From the NCBI RefSeq assembly GCF_010820665.1, contig NZ_JAAIKC010000001.1:1426001-1490000 (forward strand): 64,000 nt of DNA. The letters are read 5' to 3'. A program made the position numbers and the translations under genes. This DNA comes from Paenibacillus sp. SYP-B3998 (GTDB lineage: Bacteria; Bacillota; Bacilli; Paenibacillales; NBRC-103111). The notes beneath the pieces were generated by a model, which worked only from the letters and a program-made list of their open reading frames with translations, made no database searches and was not told the DNA's origin. Shown here piece by piece: positions 15,806 to 24,596 of the stretch (position 1 is its first letter; every line of letters begins with the position of its first letter).

Positions 15806-17608
15806 ATGAAATTTTTGAATTTCGGAAAAGATGAAAAAAAACGTTCTCCCCATAGCAAGAGTACGATAAAAAGTATGGTTAGAGAGATGTTCTTGCAGAT
15901 ACGGACGCAATGGGGGATATTAATGCTGGCCGCTGCCTGTGTAATAGGTATCTCCATTTTAGAATTCATGATCCCTCAATTAACGAAAAAAATTATTGAT
16001 TATATGATTCCAGGCAAGAAGTATCGTGAGCTTTTGGAGATGGCGGGGTTGATTATTATTGCGGCGCTGCTGCTGGGAATTTTTAATTTCGTCAACAGCT
16101 ATGTGATGACTATCGTTAGCCAGAAGGCGATCTTTCAGCTGCGGGATAAGCTGTACAGGCATACTGTTAATTTGGATTTGAAGTTTTTTGACCGTAACCG
16201 TACTGGAGATTTAATGGCAAGACTAACAGGTGATGTCAATCAACTGCAGGATTTAGTTTCCTCAGATACGCTTTCAATTATTGCAAATATTTTCACATGT
16301 CTAGTAATTACCTCATATCTGTTTTATGTTGATTGGCAGTTGGCACTTTGCATAATCATTACTTTGCCTTTATTGTTCGGTAGTTCCCGTTTTTTCAGTA
16401 TTCGTATTAAATCTGCCTATCGAACGGTTCGTCAGGCAACAGCAGAATTGAATAATCAGCTTCAAGATACATTAACATCCATACGTACGATTAAAACATT
16501 TGCGAGTGAGGATGATGAAGCAGATAAATTCTCTAAAAGCAGTGAGCAAAATCGGATGGCTACGGTCTCGGCATCGCGACTATCTTCCCTTTTTTCACCG
16601 CTTATAGACTGGCTAAACTATATAGGTATGACGATCGTTCTGCTGGTTGGTGCCTGGCAGGTAATGCTCGGACACCTTACAGTGGGGGAAATCGTCGCCT
16701 ATTTAGCGTACTTGCGACTCCTGCAAGGTCCGATCCGTTCGTTAAGTCGAATGGTTAACAAAGTGCAGCAATCGGCTGCGGCTTTTGAGCGAATACAGGA
16801 AGTATTAGATACGATTCCGGAGGTTCGCGATATAGAAAAGGCGATTATTTTACCGCCTGTCCGGGGAGAAATCGTGTTTGAAGATGTGAATTTTGCGTAT
16901 GAAAAGGGGCAGCCCGTTTTACAAAATTTCCATTTACGACTTGTTCCTAATCAGGTTACGGCATTGGTTGGTTCGTCAGGATCGGGTAAATCAACCATCG
17001 CACATTTGATTGCACGAATGTACGATGTTCAGATGGGCTGCATTTATATGGATGGTCATCCATTAAAAATGGTTCAGATGAAGTCACTTCGGCAGCAGAT
17101 GGGAGTTGTCTCACAGGAAGTGATTCTTCTAAATGGAACGATTCGAGACAATATCGCTTATGGAAATCCTCAAGCAACGAATGAAGAAATTGAGGCAGCC
17201 GCAGCAGCTGCAAACGCGCATGATTTTATTAGTGGTTTCCAACAGGGGTACGATACTCCGGTGGGGGAAAGAGGCATTAAGCTGTCAGGAGGGCAAAGGC
17301 AGAGGATTTCAATCGCGAGGGCGTTCTTGAAAAAACCTCGTTTAATAATCCTTGACGAAGCTACGGCATCGCTGGATACGGAATCTGAACAACAAATTCA
17401 GCATGCTCTGGCAGTACTCCTTCCTGGACGCACTTGTCTTGTTATTGCTCATCGCCTTTCTACGATTCAAGCTGCTGATCAAATTATTGTATTGGAGAAA
17501 GGAGAAATTGTGGAGAAGGGGACCCACGAAGCTTTGCTTAGGCAGGAAGGCAGATACAAACTATTGCATGATAGGCAGTTTTCTAGAAAAGAATTTCAAA
17601 TCAACTAA
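15806..17608 (+). CDS. ABC exporter, fused membrane and ATPase domains
   Basis: A half-transporter of about 600 residues. Six membrane helices (about 40-320) are followed by an ATPase domain (about 350-580) with Walker A GSSGSGKST, signature LSGGQRQRISIARAFL, Walker B LIILDEA and H-loop IAHRLST. It should work as a homodimer of the MsbA/LmrA/BmrA type and export lipids or hydrophobic drugs. ATG 15806 and GTG 15797 are both possible; neither has a strong ribosome binding site. It lies between the MarR gene and an MFS exporter, 16 bp before the latter. Confidence 0.93.
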   Translation: MKFLNFGKDEKKRSPHSKSTIKSMVREMFLQIRTQWGILMLAAACVIGISILEFMIPQLTKKIIDYMIPGKKYRELLEMAGLIIIAALLLGIFNFVNSYVMTIVSQKAIFQLRDKLYRHTVNLDLKFFDRNRTGDLMARLTGDVNQLQDLVSSDTLSIIANIFTCLVITSYLFYVDWQLALCIIITLPLLFGSSRFFSIRIKSAYRTVRQATAELNNQLQDTLTSIRTIKTFASEDDEADKFSKSSEQNRMATVSASRLSSLFSPLIDWLNYIGMTIVLLVGAWQVMLGHLTVGEIVAYLAYLRLLQGPIRSLSRMVNKVQQSAAAFERIQEVLDTIPEVRDIEKAIILPPVRGEIVFEDVNFAYEKGQPVLQNFHLRLVPNQVTALVGSSGSGKSTIAHLIARMYDVQMGCIYMDGHPLKMVQMKSLRQQMGVVSQEVILLNGTIRDNIAYGNPQATNEEIEAAAAAANAHDFISGFQQGYDTPVGERGIKLSGGQRQRISIARAFLKKPRLIILDEATASLDTESEQQIQHALAVLLPGRTCLVIAHRLSTIQAADQIIVLEKGEIVEKGTHEALLRQEGRYKLLHDRQFSRKEFQIN

Positions 17609-17624
17609 CATGATGAGGTGTTCT

Positions 17625-18824
17625 ATGAAACAACAAGCTATAGCGAATGTTGTAGACAGAAATTATTCTTTAATGACAGTAATACTATGCTGGTCCGGCC
17701 TTGTGGTTATGTCCAGTCTGTACGTAACGATTCCGCTTATTCCTATGTTCGCTGAACTATTTGGTAAGACTCCCACACAAGCCACCGCAGTAGGAAGTAC
17801 GTTTTCAATTGGATTTGCAGTCGGTTGCTTAATTTATGGAGCGTTGTCGGATAAATACGGGCGGAAGAAAGTTATATGTATGGGTCTCATTTTTTTAACA
17901 GTCATTTCTTTTTTGCTTGGAATTGTCGATAGCTTTGTAGGGATAGTTATCCTTAGAGGCCTACAGGGAGCTGCGGCTGCTACTTTCTCTCCGGTTGCGC
18001 TCTCTTATGCGGTGGAGATGTATCCTGCTGAAAAGCGGGTAACGACGATCGGGTTTATAAGCACTGGTTTTTTGACAGCAGGGATTGTGGGGCAGGTAAT
18101 CAGCGGAATGATTAGTCAAAGTTATGGGTGGCATGCCGTATTTTATTTGCTTGCTGTAATTTACGCTTTAACTGCTTTATTGGTACTTATCTTCCTTCCA
18201 AAAGGTGAAATTCATCAGTCACACGCCAATATTTGGGGACCCATCATGCAAATAGGAAAAGTGTTTGCTCAGAAAAATTTGGTGCTAAGTTATGTGGTTG
18301 CTTTTGTTCTACTCATGTCGTTTGTAAGTATGTATACCGTTTTGGGAAATTATTTGAGTCACAGTCCGTTCAGCCTGAGTAAGGAACAGATTCTTTACAT
18401 CCGTTCCGTCGGTGTGCTGGGTATGCTAGTATCTCCATTTTCTGGAAAGCTGACGAAGCGTTTTGGCATACGCCCGACACTGCGCAGTGGCGTGCTATTA
18501 GCGATCATTGGCATGATGAGTTTTGGAATGACGTCCAGCCTTCCTTTTCTGATCGGTATGAGTTTAATATTCGTTGTAGGTATTGCGCTGGCTGTTCCAT
18601 CCCTTGTTTCTCTGGTTGGTCAATTAGGGGGGAAACAGAGAGGCATAGCGGTATCCGTCTATACCTTTATTTTATTTGCTGGAACAAGTCTCGGCCCAAT
18701 ATTATCTCTTTACTTTATGAGAAGCGGTAGTTATGCAGTGACTTTTATCTTACTTGCTCTCGTACTTGGCGTTGGCTTGCTAGCTGCATGTCTAATCAAT
18801 AGGGAGGTGTCGGAGGAAAAGTGA
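17625..18824 (+). CDS. MFS drug exporter
   Basis: A 12-helix major facilitator of 399 residues. Loop 2-3 carries the motif YGALSDKYGRKKV, and helix 4 has ILRGLQGAAAATFSP. The best homology type is the bacillibactin/drug exporter group (YmfD/Bcr-like). ATG 17625 follows GAGGTG; upstream in-frame ATGs at 17610 and 17613 lack a site. It sits 16 bp after the ABC exporter gene and probably shares its MarR control. The exported compound cannot be named. Confidence 0.9.
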   Translation: MKQQAIANVVDRNYSLMTVILCWSGLVVMSSLYVTIPLIPMFAELFGKTPTQATAVGSTFSIGFAVGCLIYGALSDKYGRKKVICMGLIFLTVISFLLGIVDSFVGIVILRGLQGAAAATFSPVALSYAVEMYPAEKRVTTIGFISTGFLTAGIVGQVISGMISQSYGWHAVFYLLAVIYALTALLVLIFLPKGEIHQSHANIWGPIMQIGKVFAQKNLVLSYVVAFVLLMSFVSMYTVLGNYLSHSPFSLSKEQILYIRSVGVLGMLVSPFSGKLTKRFGIRPTLRSGVLLAIIGMMSFGMTSSLPFLIGMSLIFVVGIALAVPSLVSLVGQLGGKQRGIAVSVYTFILFAGTSLGPILSLYFMRSGSYAVTFILLALVLGVGLLAACLINREVSEEK

Positions 18825-19127
18825 ATAGGAAGATGAAGGAAGATCGCTAAATTCTGTTGGACAATAGTAATTATTAATACTGATTGATGTCACATTTTTG
18901 CCATTTCGAAAAAAGTAGGTTCTCTTTATCATATCTTGTATTTTCTACTCAGGAGGGCGCTCATCATATAAACGGAAGGGGAGAAGACGGGAATTGCATA
19001 AAAGGATTTCGTTTTTGACCATTCGTGAAATTTTGCCCTCCTGCTCACCATGTTCAAGGAAGTGCAGTCACTTCATCAAATATCGCTCGGAATTCACCTA
19101 GATCGCGTGCAAATCTGTAAGGTTATT

Positions 19128-20270
19128 TCATTTTTTTCTTGGTGTTAAATTTGCAACATGGTCGAAGTAAAAGAGACGATCACCTTTTCTAATCACAACC
19201 ATAATTGCATGGATGAATAGGACAGACCACATGATAACTACAAACGTAAATCCTCCCACACTTAGCCATACTTGATGAGAATAGAGGGGTGAATTCAAAT
19301 CTAATTTAATCTCGGTAAATACGCTTATGAATTTTGATATCATCCATGGTAAATATAAGGCCACAAACCTCTTAAGTAAGGGTTGCCACGAAGGACTATT
19401 TCCAGAGGGGCCTATTAGTTTATATTTCATTATATTCGAACCTATTGTTTTCCCTTTCCACACAAGTGGCACAATAAAGAGAACTACAAATAAACCAATC
19501 GTTGTATAAATAATTTCTATAACTCTACTGGAAACAAATAAACCAACGGTTAGAAGACAACTGATATGAATGAACTGAGTATCTATCAGAAGGGCTAGCA
19601 ATTGGGGTACTGGGGATACTCTGTTCTTTTTAAGTATTTCTTTTGTTTTGGCTAAAATGCTCTTTTTTGACGGGAATAAAGCAAGAATTATTGGTGCAAT
19701 AAGGAAACCCAAAAGTGAACCTGAGCTGTTCAAGATGAGATCGTCAACATCAAACAGGCGATATGGACATTTGTAAATTCCATAAATTCCTGTTAGTTGC
19801 GTTACCTCATAAAAGAGGGAAAGTGAAAAACCTATTACGAATGCTCGTTTCCAGTAATATCTCTTCTGAAAAAAGTATCTTAGATAGACTCCTAGTGGGA
19901 GCAATAATAGGAAGTTATATGCAGCTTGGAAGAATGCGCGCTGTTTAAGGATTTGAAAATAGGTCGTGGGTTTTAACCATACAAGGGAACTTCCTTTAAG
20001 GATATCCTTCACAAAAGAAAAAGGTGCCAATGAATAGTGGATTGTACCAGGTGATTGAATGGCACATGTATTCCGAGTTTCCGGAAGAGGCAACAGAACT
20101 AGAAACAAGGCCGATAACATATAGTAAATGAAGGAATAAGCTATTAATGTGGCATACAAGCTGAAAAAACCATATTTTCTATAACTATAGATCAACCAAG
20201 GGATTATTAAAAAAATAGCCAATAGACTAAATATAATAAATGCGGCTTTTATTGGTAGTATGTATGACAT
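19128..20270 (-). CDS. VanZ-RDD fusion membrane protein
   Basis: A protein of 380 residues with an N-terminal VanZ-like domain (about 1-200, LLPLGVYLRYFFQKRY, then YEVTQLTGIY and DVDDLILNSSGSLLGF) and a C-terminal RDD-like domain (about 225-370). There are about nine membrane helices. VanZ-like proteins are linked to teicoplanin resistance and envelope changes; the biochemical role is unknown. The start ATG (20268-20270) overlaps the TAA of the gerA remnant in a TAATG and follows AAGGG by 8 nt. The 300 bp to its right end (18825-19127) hold no gene I can support. Confidence 0.82.
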   Translation of the reverse strand: MSYILPIKAAFIIFSLLAIFLIIPWLIYSYRKYGFFSLYATLIAYSFIYYMLSALFLVLLPLPETRNTCAIQSPGTIHYSLAPFSFVKDILKGSSLVWLKPTTYFQILKQRAFFQAAYNFLLLLPLGVYLRYFFQKRYYWKRAFVIGFSLSLFYEVTQLTGIYGIYKCPYRLFDVDDLILNSSGSLLGFLIAPIILALFPSKKSILAKTKEILKKNRVSPVPQLLALLIDTQFIHISCLLTVGLFVSSRVIEIIYTTIGLFVVLFIVPLVWKGKTIGSNIMKYKLIGPSGNSPSWQPLLKRFVALYLPWMISKFISVFTEIKLDLNSPLYSHQVWLSVGGFTFVVIMWSVLFIHAIMVVIRKGDRLFYFDHVANLTPRKK

Positions 20271-20724
20271 TACGGGTACCCTTTCGATAGGAAATTTAAA
20301 ATTTCGGATTTTTGATTCTCCGGCGAATTAAAGAAATATTCGGTTCTTAGCGTTTCGTTAAAGCTGTCCTTTGGCCCTCGAATCACAACCTGAGCCGTTG
20401 GCTCTGTTACCCCTCTGCTTTCCCCGCCTGTGGTGAACCATTCTTCGTGGTCGCATCAAGAAGTTCGGTCTTGGTAGCTTTGAGCACAAAATTATTCACT
20501 ATTTGTTTATCAACCATGGCATCAATATATATCGTGGAGACAAGCTGGTAGTTGGGGTGACCAAACCGAATTTGCCGTATAATCAAATCGGGACTGTGCC
20601 CGAAAGTTTGCTGAATTCGTTGAAGAGTGGGCTTGGATTCATCATGAACAGATGATTCCTGCGGCGCGGATACAAAGTATGTGGGAACAACTTTCCCAAA
20701 AACATGGTTTAGAAAACTCTTCAT
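20270..20724 (-). pseudogene. Spore germination protein GerA-family fragment
   Basis: The first frame (20407-20724) encodes about 105 residues of the cytoplasmic N-terminal domain of a GerKA/GerAA protein (SPDLIIRQIRFGHPNY, IYIDAMVDKQIVNNFVLKA). It stops after a GGGG run (20410-20413 on the plus strand). One extra G would restore the frame into TEPTAQVVIRGPKDSFNETL, the next conserved GerA motif. The family match then ends and the frame runs into unrelated residues up to TAA 20272-20270. Over 350 residues, including all membrane helices, are missing. A complete gerKA lies at 47030. Confidence 0.78.
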
Positions 20725-20938
20725 CTTTTTCTGTTACGTTAAGTTATTGTCTGTTTTCATTTTTTTATTCAAAATGAGGATATGCAGACATGTACAAAAC
20801 ATAAATAAGAGATGTTGAAATATGTATTTATTTCAAATCGGTCTGGTCAGGAATAAACGGTTATGTGATGATAACGTTGATAGAAGGTTGTCATACTGCT
20901 TTCTATACGATTGCATAAAATTAGGGAGGTTAATTGAT

Positions 20939-21115
20939 ATGCAGGAATTTGTTGGTCTTTGTCAACAGTGTAAAAGACAGATTTTCTGTCAGGATGGGTT
21001 TCTTCATGGCACGGTTTTAGAAGATAAATCTCTTGTGTGTTTGGACTGTTCAGATAAGAGGGACACATGCGCAGATAATAAGCAATTGAATAACGCAACC
21101 ACCCTGACAGATTGA
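20939..21115 (+). CDS. Small CxxC-CxxC protein
   Basis: 58 residues from ATG 20939, preceded by AGGGAGG. CQQC (about 8-11) and CLDC (about 36-39) can form a zinc ribbon, like proteins annotated as hypothetical in paenibacilli. An upstream in-frame extension to 20822 has no ribosome binding site. The stop codon lies in the loop of a terminator-like hairpin. Function is unknown. Confidence 0.6.
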   Translation: MQEFVGLCQQCKRQIFCQDGFLHGTVLEDKSLVCLDCSDKRDTCADNKQLNNATTLTD

Positions 21116-21126
21116 TGTCAGGGTGG
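21099..21126 (+). terminator. Hairpin overlapping the CxxC gene stop
   Basis: An 11-bp perfect stem (21099-21109 with 21116-21126) has the loop GATTGA, which contains the stop codon TGA. No T-run follows, so it may work as a barrier to decay or a weak terminator. Confidence 0.5.
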
Positions 21127-21189
21127 GTACGTTATTATATAAATAGGATCAACAACACGAAGGATGAAAAATTTGAGGAGGACAATTTA

Positions 21190-21690
21190 ATGACACAAAC
21201 GGCAATCGAAATGTATAACTACCACGTATGGGCGAATAAAACTATGTTTAATCGATTAAGAGAACTCCCACAGGATTTGTTGGATAGAGAGATCCAAAGT
21301 GTATTTCCTTCCGTTTCAAAGGTGATGCCTCATATTTACGTCACGGATCACTGTTGGTTAGATATCCTTATGGGTAAAAGCATGAATGAAGCAATGGCTC
21401 ATGCAAATGCATTGAAAGCACAAATTGAGCTTAAGAATATGGATGAATTGGAAACGATGTTTTTTGAATTAACGGAGCGTTATAAAGCTTTTTTCAACCA
21501 AGAAGCAGATTTGGAAAAAACGTTGATTCTGAATAATCCTTATGCAGGGATACGGGAAACTCGTTACTCTGAAATTGTCCTGCAGATTGTTAACCATGCA
21601 ACTTACCATCGTGGCAATATTACGGCTATGCTTCGACAAATGGGGCAAGCCTCTGTGATGACTGAGTATGCACTTTTTTGGTATTCTTGA
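21190..21690 (+). CDS. DinB-family protein
   Basis: A four-helix protein of 166 residues with the DinB metal-site pattern: His in YNYHVWAN (about 12), His in YVTDHCWLD (about 55) and His-x3-His in NHATYHRGN (about 138-142). DinB/YfiT-like proteins are metal-dependent, and some are bacillithiol-dependent transferases. ATG 21190 is preceded by GAGGAGG. It is followed after 50 bp by the two-component system but has no clear link to it. Substrate is unknown. Confidence 0.87.
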   Translation: MTQTAIEMYNYHVWANKTMFNRLRELPQDLLDREIQSVFPSVSKVMPHIYVTDHCWLDILMGKSMNEAMAHANALKAQIELKNMDELETMFFELTERYKAFFNQEADLEKTLILNNPYAGIRETRYSEIVLQIVNHATYHRGNITAMLRQMGQASVMTEYALFWYS

Positions 21691-21740
21691 GGCGACTTGA
21701 TATAATAGTTGAAGCTAACTTTATACAGAGGGTGGATACG

Positions 21741-22436
21741 ATGAAGAATATCACAATTTTGATAGCTGACGATGAAGACGAGATTGCAGATCTAGTTGCC
21801 TTACATATAAATAAAGAGGGCTATCACTGCATTAAAGTAGCAGATGGGAAGGAAGCTATCCAGGCCATTCAAACGAATGCTATTGATTTAGCGATTTTAG
21901 ATATCATGATGCCCAAATTGGATGGTTATGAGGTAACCAGGCAAATTAGGGAACATCATTCTATGCCGATCATTTTTTTGAGTGCCAAAACAACGGATCT
22001 TGATAAGATTGCAGGGCTTGTTAGGGGAGCCGATGATTATATGACCAAACCATTCAATCCCATGGAATTGGTTGCTCGTGTAAACGCGCAGCTAAGACGT
22101 TCTATGCAGTTGAATCAACCGACAGCAGCAAATAAGAATGTTTTGGAGGCAGGCGGTTTGGTCATTTATCAAGATCAACGCAACGTTACCCTTTATGGTG
22201 AAAACATCGAGTTAACGCCAAAGGAGTTCGATATTTTGTATCTATTAGCTAGTTACCCGAAGAAAGTCTTTAGTGCCGAAAATATTTTCCAACAGGTATG
22301 GGGGGAATCTTACTATGAAGGTGGTAATACGGTTATGGTACATATCCGCAGCTTAAGAAAAAAACTTGGGGATGATGTAAATAAAAACAAGCTGATTAAG
22401 ACCGTATGGGGAGTGGGATATACATTTAATGCCTAA
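21741..22436 (+). CDS. OmpR/VanR-type response regulator
   Basis: 231 residues from ATG 21741, preceded by GAGGGTGG. The receiver domain (1-120) has the acidic pair DDED, the phosphoacceptor Asp in LAILDIMMPKLDG and the lysine in DDYMTKPF. The winged helix (135-231) has LTPKEFDILYLLA and ends in IKTVWGVGYTF. It is closest to the VanR/YycF-like group. The stop overlaps the kinase start by 8 bp, so the pair is translationally coupled. Targets are unknown; many VanRS relatives control cell-envelope functions. Confidence 0.92.
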   Translation: MKNITILIADDEDEIADLVALHINKEGYHCIKVADGKEAIQAIQTNAIDLAILDIMMPKLDGYEVTRQIREHHSMPIIFLSAKTTDLDKIAGLVRGADDYMTKPFNPMELVARVNAQLRRSMQLNQPTAANKNVLEAGGLVIYQDQRNVTLYGENIELTPKEFDILYLLASYPKKVFSAENIFQQVWGESYYEGGNTVMVHIRSLRKKLGDDVNKNKLIKTVWGVGYTFNA

Positions 22437-23526
22437 CATGATACGAAGTTTTCGGTCGAAAATGATAATTTTATTGGGCTATAGTATGTTTTTATCCGGT
22501 ATGATTACCTTTGTCCTCTATAAAGTTCTCCAGTTTTATTATCGTTTTCAGGTCAAATTTGAAAGTCCATTAGCTTATATTCGCTTGTTCATAAATAAAA
22601 TCGGGGACATTAACTTTTTTTTGATTGTGTTCGTTCCACTTGCGATTTTGATTTTCTTTATACTGACCAAACCTTACGCAACTTATTTTAATGAAATTTC
22701 CAACGGCATTCATCATCTTGCCAAGGGCGATTTTAAGAGTCGCGTTTATATTTCTTCCAACGATGAGTTTGGGGATATTGCCAAAGATATTAATCTGGCT
22801 AGCGAAAAATTGCAACAGGCTGTAGGTAGAGGAGATTTTGCAGAAAGCAGCAAGGATCAATTAGTTTTAAATTTGGCCCATGATCTGCGTACGCCGCTGA
22901 CTTCGGTGTTAGGCTATTTGGATTTCATCCTTAAGGACGACCAATTGACAGATGATCAAATCAAACATTATACCCGCATTGCATTTACCAAATCTCAACG
23001 ACTAGAAAAGCTGATTGATGAACTATTCGAAATAACTAGAATGAACTATGGCATGGTTACGATTGATAAAAAGTCCATCGATCTTAGCGAATTGCTCATC
23101 CAATTAAATGAAGAATTATATCCTGTTTTAGAGAAAAACCAGCTAGTGGCAAGATTAAATGTGGGTCCGCATTTACATATATCTGGTGACGGAGAATTGT
23201 TAGCACGTGTCTTTGAGAATCTGCTGACCAATGCCATTCGTTATGGAAATGAGGGGCAGTTTGTAGATATTAACGGTTATCTGGATGCAGATGACGTGGT
23301 GATTCAAGTAGTCAATTATGGAGATCAGATTCCTCCTGAGCATATACCGCATCTTTTTGATATGTTTTATACTGGTGACCAAGCAAGAACGCATCAAGGG
23401 GGAAGCACAGGACTCGGCCTGTTCATTACCAAGAATATCGTGGAGCAGCATGATGGAACCGTTTCTGTGCAGAGTAGTTTGATTCAAACGTGTTTTGAAG
23501 TAAGGTTGCCACAAATCAAGCAATGA
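22429..23526 (+). CDS. VanS-type sensor histidine kinase
   Basis: 365 residues with two membrane helices (about 10-35 and 60-82) around a short extracytoplasmic loop of about 25 residues, a HAMP domain (about 85-135), the H-box NLAHDLRTPLTSVLGY (His about 149), N-box ENLLTNAIRYG and G-box STGLGLFITKNI. The small outer loop suggests sensing in or near the membrane, as in intramembrane-sensing and VanS-like kinases. It phosphorylates the response regulator encoded directly upstream. Confidence 0.92.
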   Translation: MPNMIRSFRSKMIILLGYSMFLSGMITFVLYKVLQFYYRFQVKFESPLAYIRLFINKIGDINFFLIVFVPLAILIFFILTKPYATYFNEISNGIHHLAKGDFKSRVYISSNDEFGDIAKDINLASEKLQQAVGRGDFAESSKDQLVLNLAHDLRTPLTSVLGYLDFILKDDQLTDDQIKHYTRIAFTKSQRLEKLIDELFEITRMNYGMVTIDKKSIDLSELLIQLNEELYPVLEKNQLVARLNVGPHLHISGDGELLARVFENLLTNAIRYGNEGQFVDINGYLDADDVVIQVVNYGDQIPPEHIPHLFDMFYTGDQARTHQGGSTGLGLFITKNIVEQHDGTVSVQSSLIQTCFEVRLPQIKQ

Positions 23527-23594
23527 AATTACCTGAGTTCCATTTCAAGTCAATAATTTAAGAAAAATTTTATAATTAGCCTACTTCTTTTTAA

Positions 23595-23639
23595 ACAGTT
23601 TTCCCTATCCTGAATGTAGGAAGGGCAGGGGGAAACTGT
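23595..23639 (+). promoter_or_regulatory. Hairpin sequestering a leader ribosome binding site
   Basis: ACAGTTTTCCC at 23595-23605 pairs with GGGGGAAACTGT ending at 23639 (one G-U), with an inner TCCT/AGGA pair. It covers the AGGGGG site of the 21-codon ORF at 23642 and could gate translation of the transporter operon. Confidence 0.45.
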
Positions 23640-23641
23640 AG

Positions 23642-23707
23642 ATGAAGAAGTGGGTTTGTTTGGCATGGGAGAAAGAAGAGAGTCAAATGGTGGCAAGTTT
23701 TCAATGA
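23642..23707 (+). CDS. 21-codon leader ORF coupled to the permease start
   Basis: ATG 23642 is 9 nt after an AGGGGG site, and the frame ends at TGA 23705-23707. The stop overlaps in-frame ATG codons of the permease (23704 and 23707), the usual geometry of translational coupling. The peptide has no recognised domain. Alternatively the permease itself starts upstream at GTG 23650 or ATG 23665. Confidence 0.4.
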   Translation: MKKWVCLAWEKEESQMVASFQ

Positions 23708-24585
23708 TGAAAATAAACATGAAAAGCTGGGTACGCAAGGATGCTAGCGTAGCGTTGATGTTTCTCATGCCAAGTGGTATTGGATTCGCGCTGTTCTACT
23801 TGATTCCATTTGCCATGGGGGTTTTCTATTCCTTCATGAATAGTCCGGTCGACAGTCATTTCGTTGGATTGGATAATTACCGCGAACTGCTCTCGAGCGA
23901 TTCCTTTCGTAAAGCGGCAGCGAATACGTTTTATTTTACCGCAATTAGTGTTCCAGTCATGCTTGTACTGTCTTTAGGTTTGGCATTATTGCTTAACCAA
24001 AATATTTACATTCGCAATTGGCTGAGGACTGCTTATGTACTCCCGCTCGTCGTTCCTGTAGCCTCTATCATTCTCATTTGGCAAATACTACTCGATTGGA
24101 ACGGATCACTCAACGCATGGCTGAGCTTTTTCGGATTTAACCGGGTGGATTGGATGAAGTCAGATTCCGCTCGCATGGTTGTGATCGTCGTTTATTTGTG
24201 GAAAAACATGGGCTACAACATTATTTTGTTCTTAGCAGGGCTGCAGCAAATTCCTAAGGATTATTACGAAACCGCCCAATTAGAAGGCGCTGGACGTCTT
24301 CGACAGTTTGGCAGCATTACGCTTGTCTATTTAACCTCGACGATGTTCTTTGTCATCATCATGTCTATCATCAATTCATTTAAAGTTTTTCGAGAAACGT
24401 ATTTGATTGCAGGTGCTTATCCGCATGACAGTATTTATATGCTGCAGCACTACATGAACAATATGTTCTTGTCGCTAGATATTCAGAAACTGACTGCAGC
24501 AGCGACGATGATGGCAAGTTGTATTTTCCTCATTGTTATTGTGCTTTTCGCGATTGAACGCCGTTTCCGGCAGTCTATGGAATAG
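23704..24585 (+). CDS. Carbohydrate-type ABC transporter permease 1
   Basis: A MalF/UgpA-like permease of about 290 residues with six membrane helices and an EAA-loop (DYYETAQLEGAGRLRQFG). The frame is open from 23650, so the start is uncertain: ATG 23704 is coupled to a leader ORF, while ATG 23665 and GTG 23650 add 13-18 residues. It forms the channel with the second permease, encoded 11 bp downstream. No ATPase gene is present, so a shared MsmK-like ATPase is likely. Confidence 0.9.
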   Translation: MMKINMKSWVRKDASVALMFLMPSGIGFALFYLIPFAMGVFYSFMNSPVDSHFVGLDNYRELLSSDSFRKAAANTFYFTAISVPVMLVLSLGLALLLNQNIYIRNWLRTAYVLPLVVPVASIILIWQILLDWNGSLNAWLSFFGFNRVDWMKSDSARMVVIVVYLWKNMGYNIILFLAGLQQIPKDYYETAQLEGAGRLRQFGSITLVYLTSTMFFVIIMSIINSFKVFRETYLIAGAYPHDSIYMLQHYMNNMFLSLDIQKLTAAATMMASCIFLIVIVLFAIERRFRQSME

Positions 24586-24596
24586 GGGGGAGCCAA

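Noticed and set aside
18825-19127. GGAGGGC/GCCCTCC inverted repeat about 75 bp apart
   Set aside because: The spacing is large and the arms only 7 bp; no terminator or operator geometry.
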